Assembly: GCA_022376515.1 (NCBI GenBank)
Contig: WTXI01000006.1
Location: 1,302,001 to 1,366,000 of the forward strand
DNA: 64,000 bases
DNA from: Lactifluus volemus
Taxonomy: Eukaryota > Basidiomycota > Agaricomycetes > Russulales > Russulaceae
Direction: 5' to 3'
In this document: positions 63,170-64,000 of the stretch, one piece after another
Position numbering within the stretch: position 1 is the first letter of the stretch
How the letters are laid out: each line of letters begins with the position of its first letter
Program-made: the position numbers and the translations under genes
The notes under the pieces: generated by a model
What the model was told of the DNA's origin: nothing
Seen by the model: only the letters and a program-made list of their open reading frames with translations
Database searches by the model: none

Positions 63170-64000
63170 ATGTCGTCGGACCAGTCATCTTCTCCCATTT
63201 CGTCTTCCTCCCTCAGGCGCAGACATTCTGGCTCAGCGACAACGCTCCCACCTGCACTCGCGACTCTCCGAAATAATGTTAATCTGTCTGTCGATCCCCC
63301 ACCACGACCAAAATCAACCCCTGCAGACGAGCGAAACCGACTGCCCTCCAGAAAGCGTCTTCACGAGGGGAGTAACAACTCAAGTGAGACCTCAGATGAC
63401 GAGGTAATGCCGGCTCCTGTGCCATTGCATCAACACGATGGTGTTTTACGCCAACAGGAAGTGCAGCTTGTACATGAGGAGGATCAGGGGGTTCCTTCGA
63501 GGCCGACGCGGCCATTGCCCACTGGTCGTTCTCGTGGCTTGCCCAGCTCGAATCCATCGATGGTTCCGGTCGCGGCGCAGGTCCCCCGCGGGCCAAGTGC
63601 GCTGAATGGTCCCCGCCGACTCTTTGTCATACTTGAACAGGCGTGCCTTGAAGCGTATAAGGTTAGTAGCACCGGCAAGTCGCGTAACGGGCGGGAAGGC
63701 GAGGCAAAATACACGCTCCTCAATTGCGACGATCATCAAGGCATCCTCGCCAAGACTGGTCGTGATATCGCTGACGCTCGGCCCGACATCACGCATCAGT
63801 GTCTCTTGACGTTGCTCGACTCGCCGTTGAACAAGGCTGGCCTGCTGCAGGTTTACATACACACCGCAAAGGGTACGCTTATCGAGGTGAACCCGCACGT
63901 ACGGATTCCTCGCACGTTCAAGCGGTTTAGCGGGCTCATGGGTCAGTCGATGATTTTTACGTCCCTTCTTGCCCCTTTTCTGACCAATGGTCCCGGATTC
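63170..64000 (+). CDS. EMG1: EMG1/NEP1 18S rRNA pseudouridine N1-methyltransferase, 5' part
   Basis: Exon 1 (63170-63941, 257 codons plus one base) ends at a gtcagt donor, and the rest lies outside the window. The protein is a nucleolar SPOUT methyltransferase that modifies a conserved pseudouridine of 18S rRNA and is needed for small-subunit assembly. The recognisable core starts at about residue 145 with [17 protein letters not shown]. It continues [60 protein letters not shown] and [10 protein letters not shown], almost as in yeast Nep1. About 140 N-terminal residues rich in Ser, Pro and Arg precede the core and look disordered. Such extensions are common in basidiomycete members. The SPOUT C-terminal knot is not visible here. 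Confidence 0.93.
   Translation, partial: MSSDQSSSPISSSSLRRRHSGSATTLPPALATLRNNVNLSVDPPPRPKSTPADERNRLPSRKRLHEGSNNSSETSDDEVMPAPVPLHQHDGVLRQQEVQLVHEEDQGVPSRPTRPLPTGRSRGLPSSNPSMVPVAAQVPRGPSALNGPRRLFVILEQACLEAYKVSSTGKSRNGREGEAKYTLLNCDDHQGILAKTGRDIADARPDITHQCLLTLLDSPLNKAGLLQVYIHTAKGTLIEVNPHVRIPRTFKRFSGLMGQSMIFTSLLAPFLTNGPGF

Overview
The window reads as nuclear DNA of a mushroom-type basidiomycete (Agaricomycetes). The evidence is many short (about 45-75 nt) GT-AG introns, compact housekeeping genes, Goodbye-NACHT and NACHT-WD40 NOD-like receptor genes, DUF6533-type membrane proteins, and a family of KYGRAQxLKRH zinc-finger proteins. Exon models were made by hand from splice sites, reading phase and family alignments recalled from general knowledge. 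No database search was run.

Layout. (1) 1-10.8 kb is a gene-poor accessory region with two convergent DUF6533-like membrane-protein paralogues. The left copy is split by a 3,494-bp non-autonomous DNA transposon (2981-6474) carrying a fragment of an IRE1-like gene. (2) 10775-20478 is a Ty1/Copia retrotransposon with 391-bp LTRs and a 5-bp target duplication. A 1,601-bp element inserted in its Gag zinc knuckle, and a 2,787-bp hAT element carrying gene fragments inserted in its RNase H. Removing both restores one Gag-Pol frame with a single stop. (3) 21.9-31.3 kb is a housekeeping block: CCT2 (+), PMT2 (+), SCO1 (+), NDUFB7 (-) and actin (-, with a one-base frameshift). (4) 33-38 kb holds two same-strand C2H2 zinc-finger paralogues. 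(5) 39.7-46 kb holds an AIM9-like phosphotransferase gene, a broken copy of the 3' end of the neighbouring NLR gene, and a 339-bp palindrome. (6) 45.9-60.5 kb is an NLR cluster: one NACHT-WD40 gene (-), a Ser/Thr kinase (-), and two tandem Goodbye-NACHT-ankyrin genes (+). The kinase and the first ankyrin NLR are head to head with 404 bp between start codons. (7) 61.1-64 kb holds uracil phosphoribosyltransferase FUR1 and the start of EMG1/NEP1, cut by the window edge.

How the genes relate. The housekeeping genes are unrelated to one another in function: protein folding, ER mannosylation, respiratory-chain assembly, cytoskeleton, pyrimidine salvage and ribosome assembly. The most system-like part is the NLR cluster with its divergently paired kinase, which could be an innate-immunity or incompatibility locus. 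That role is inferred from domain content and layout only.
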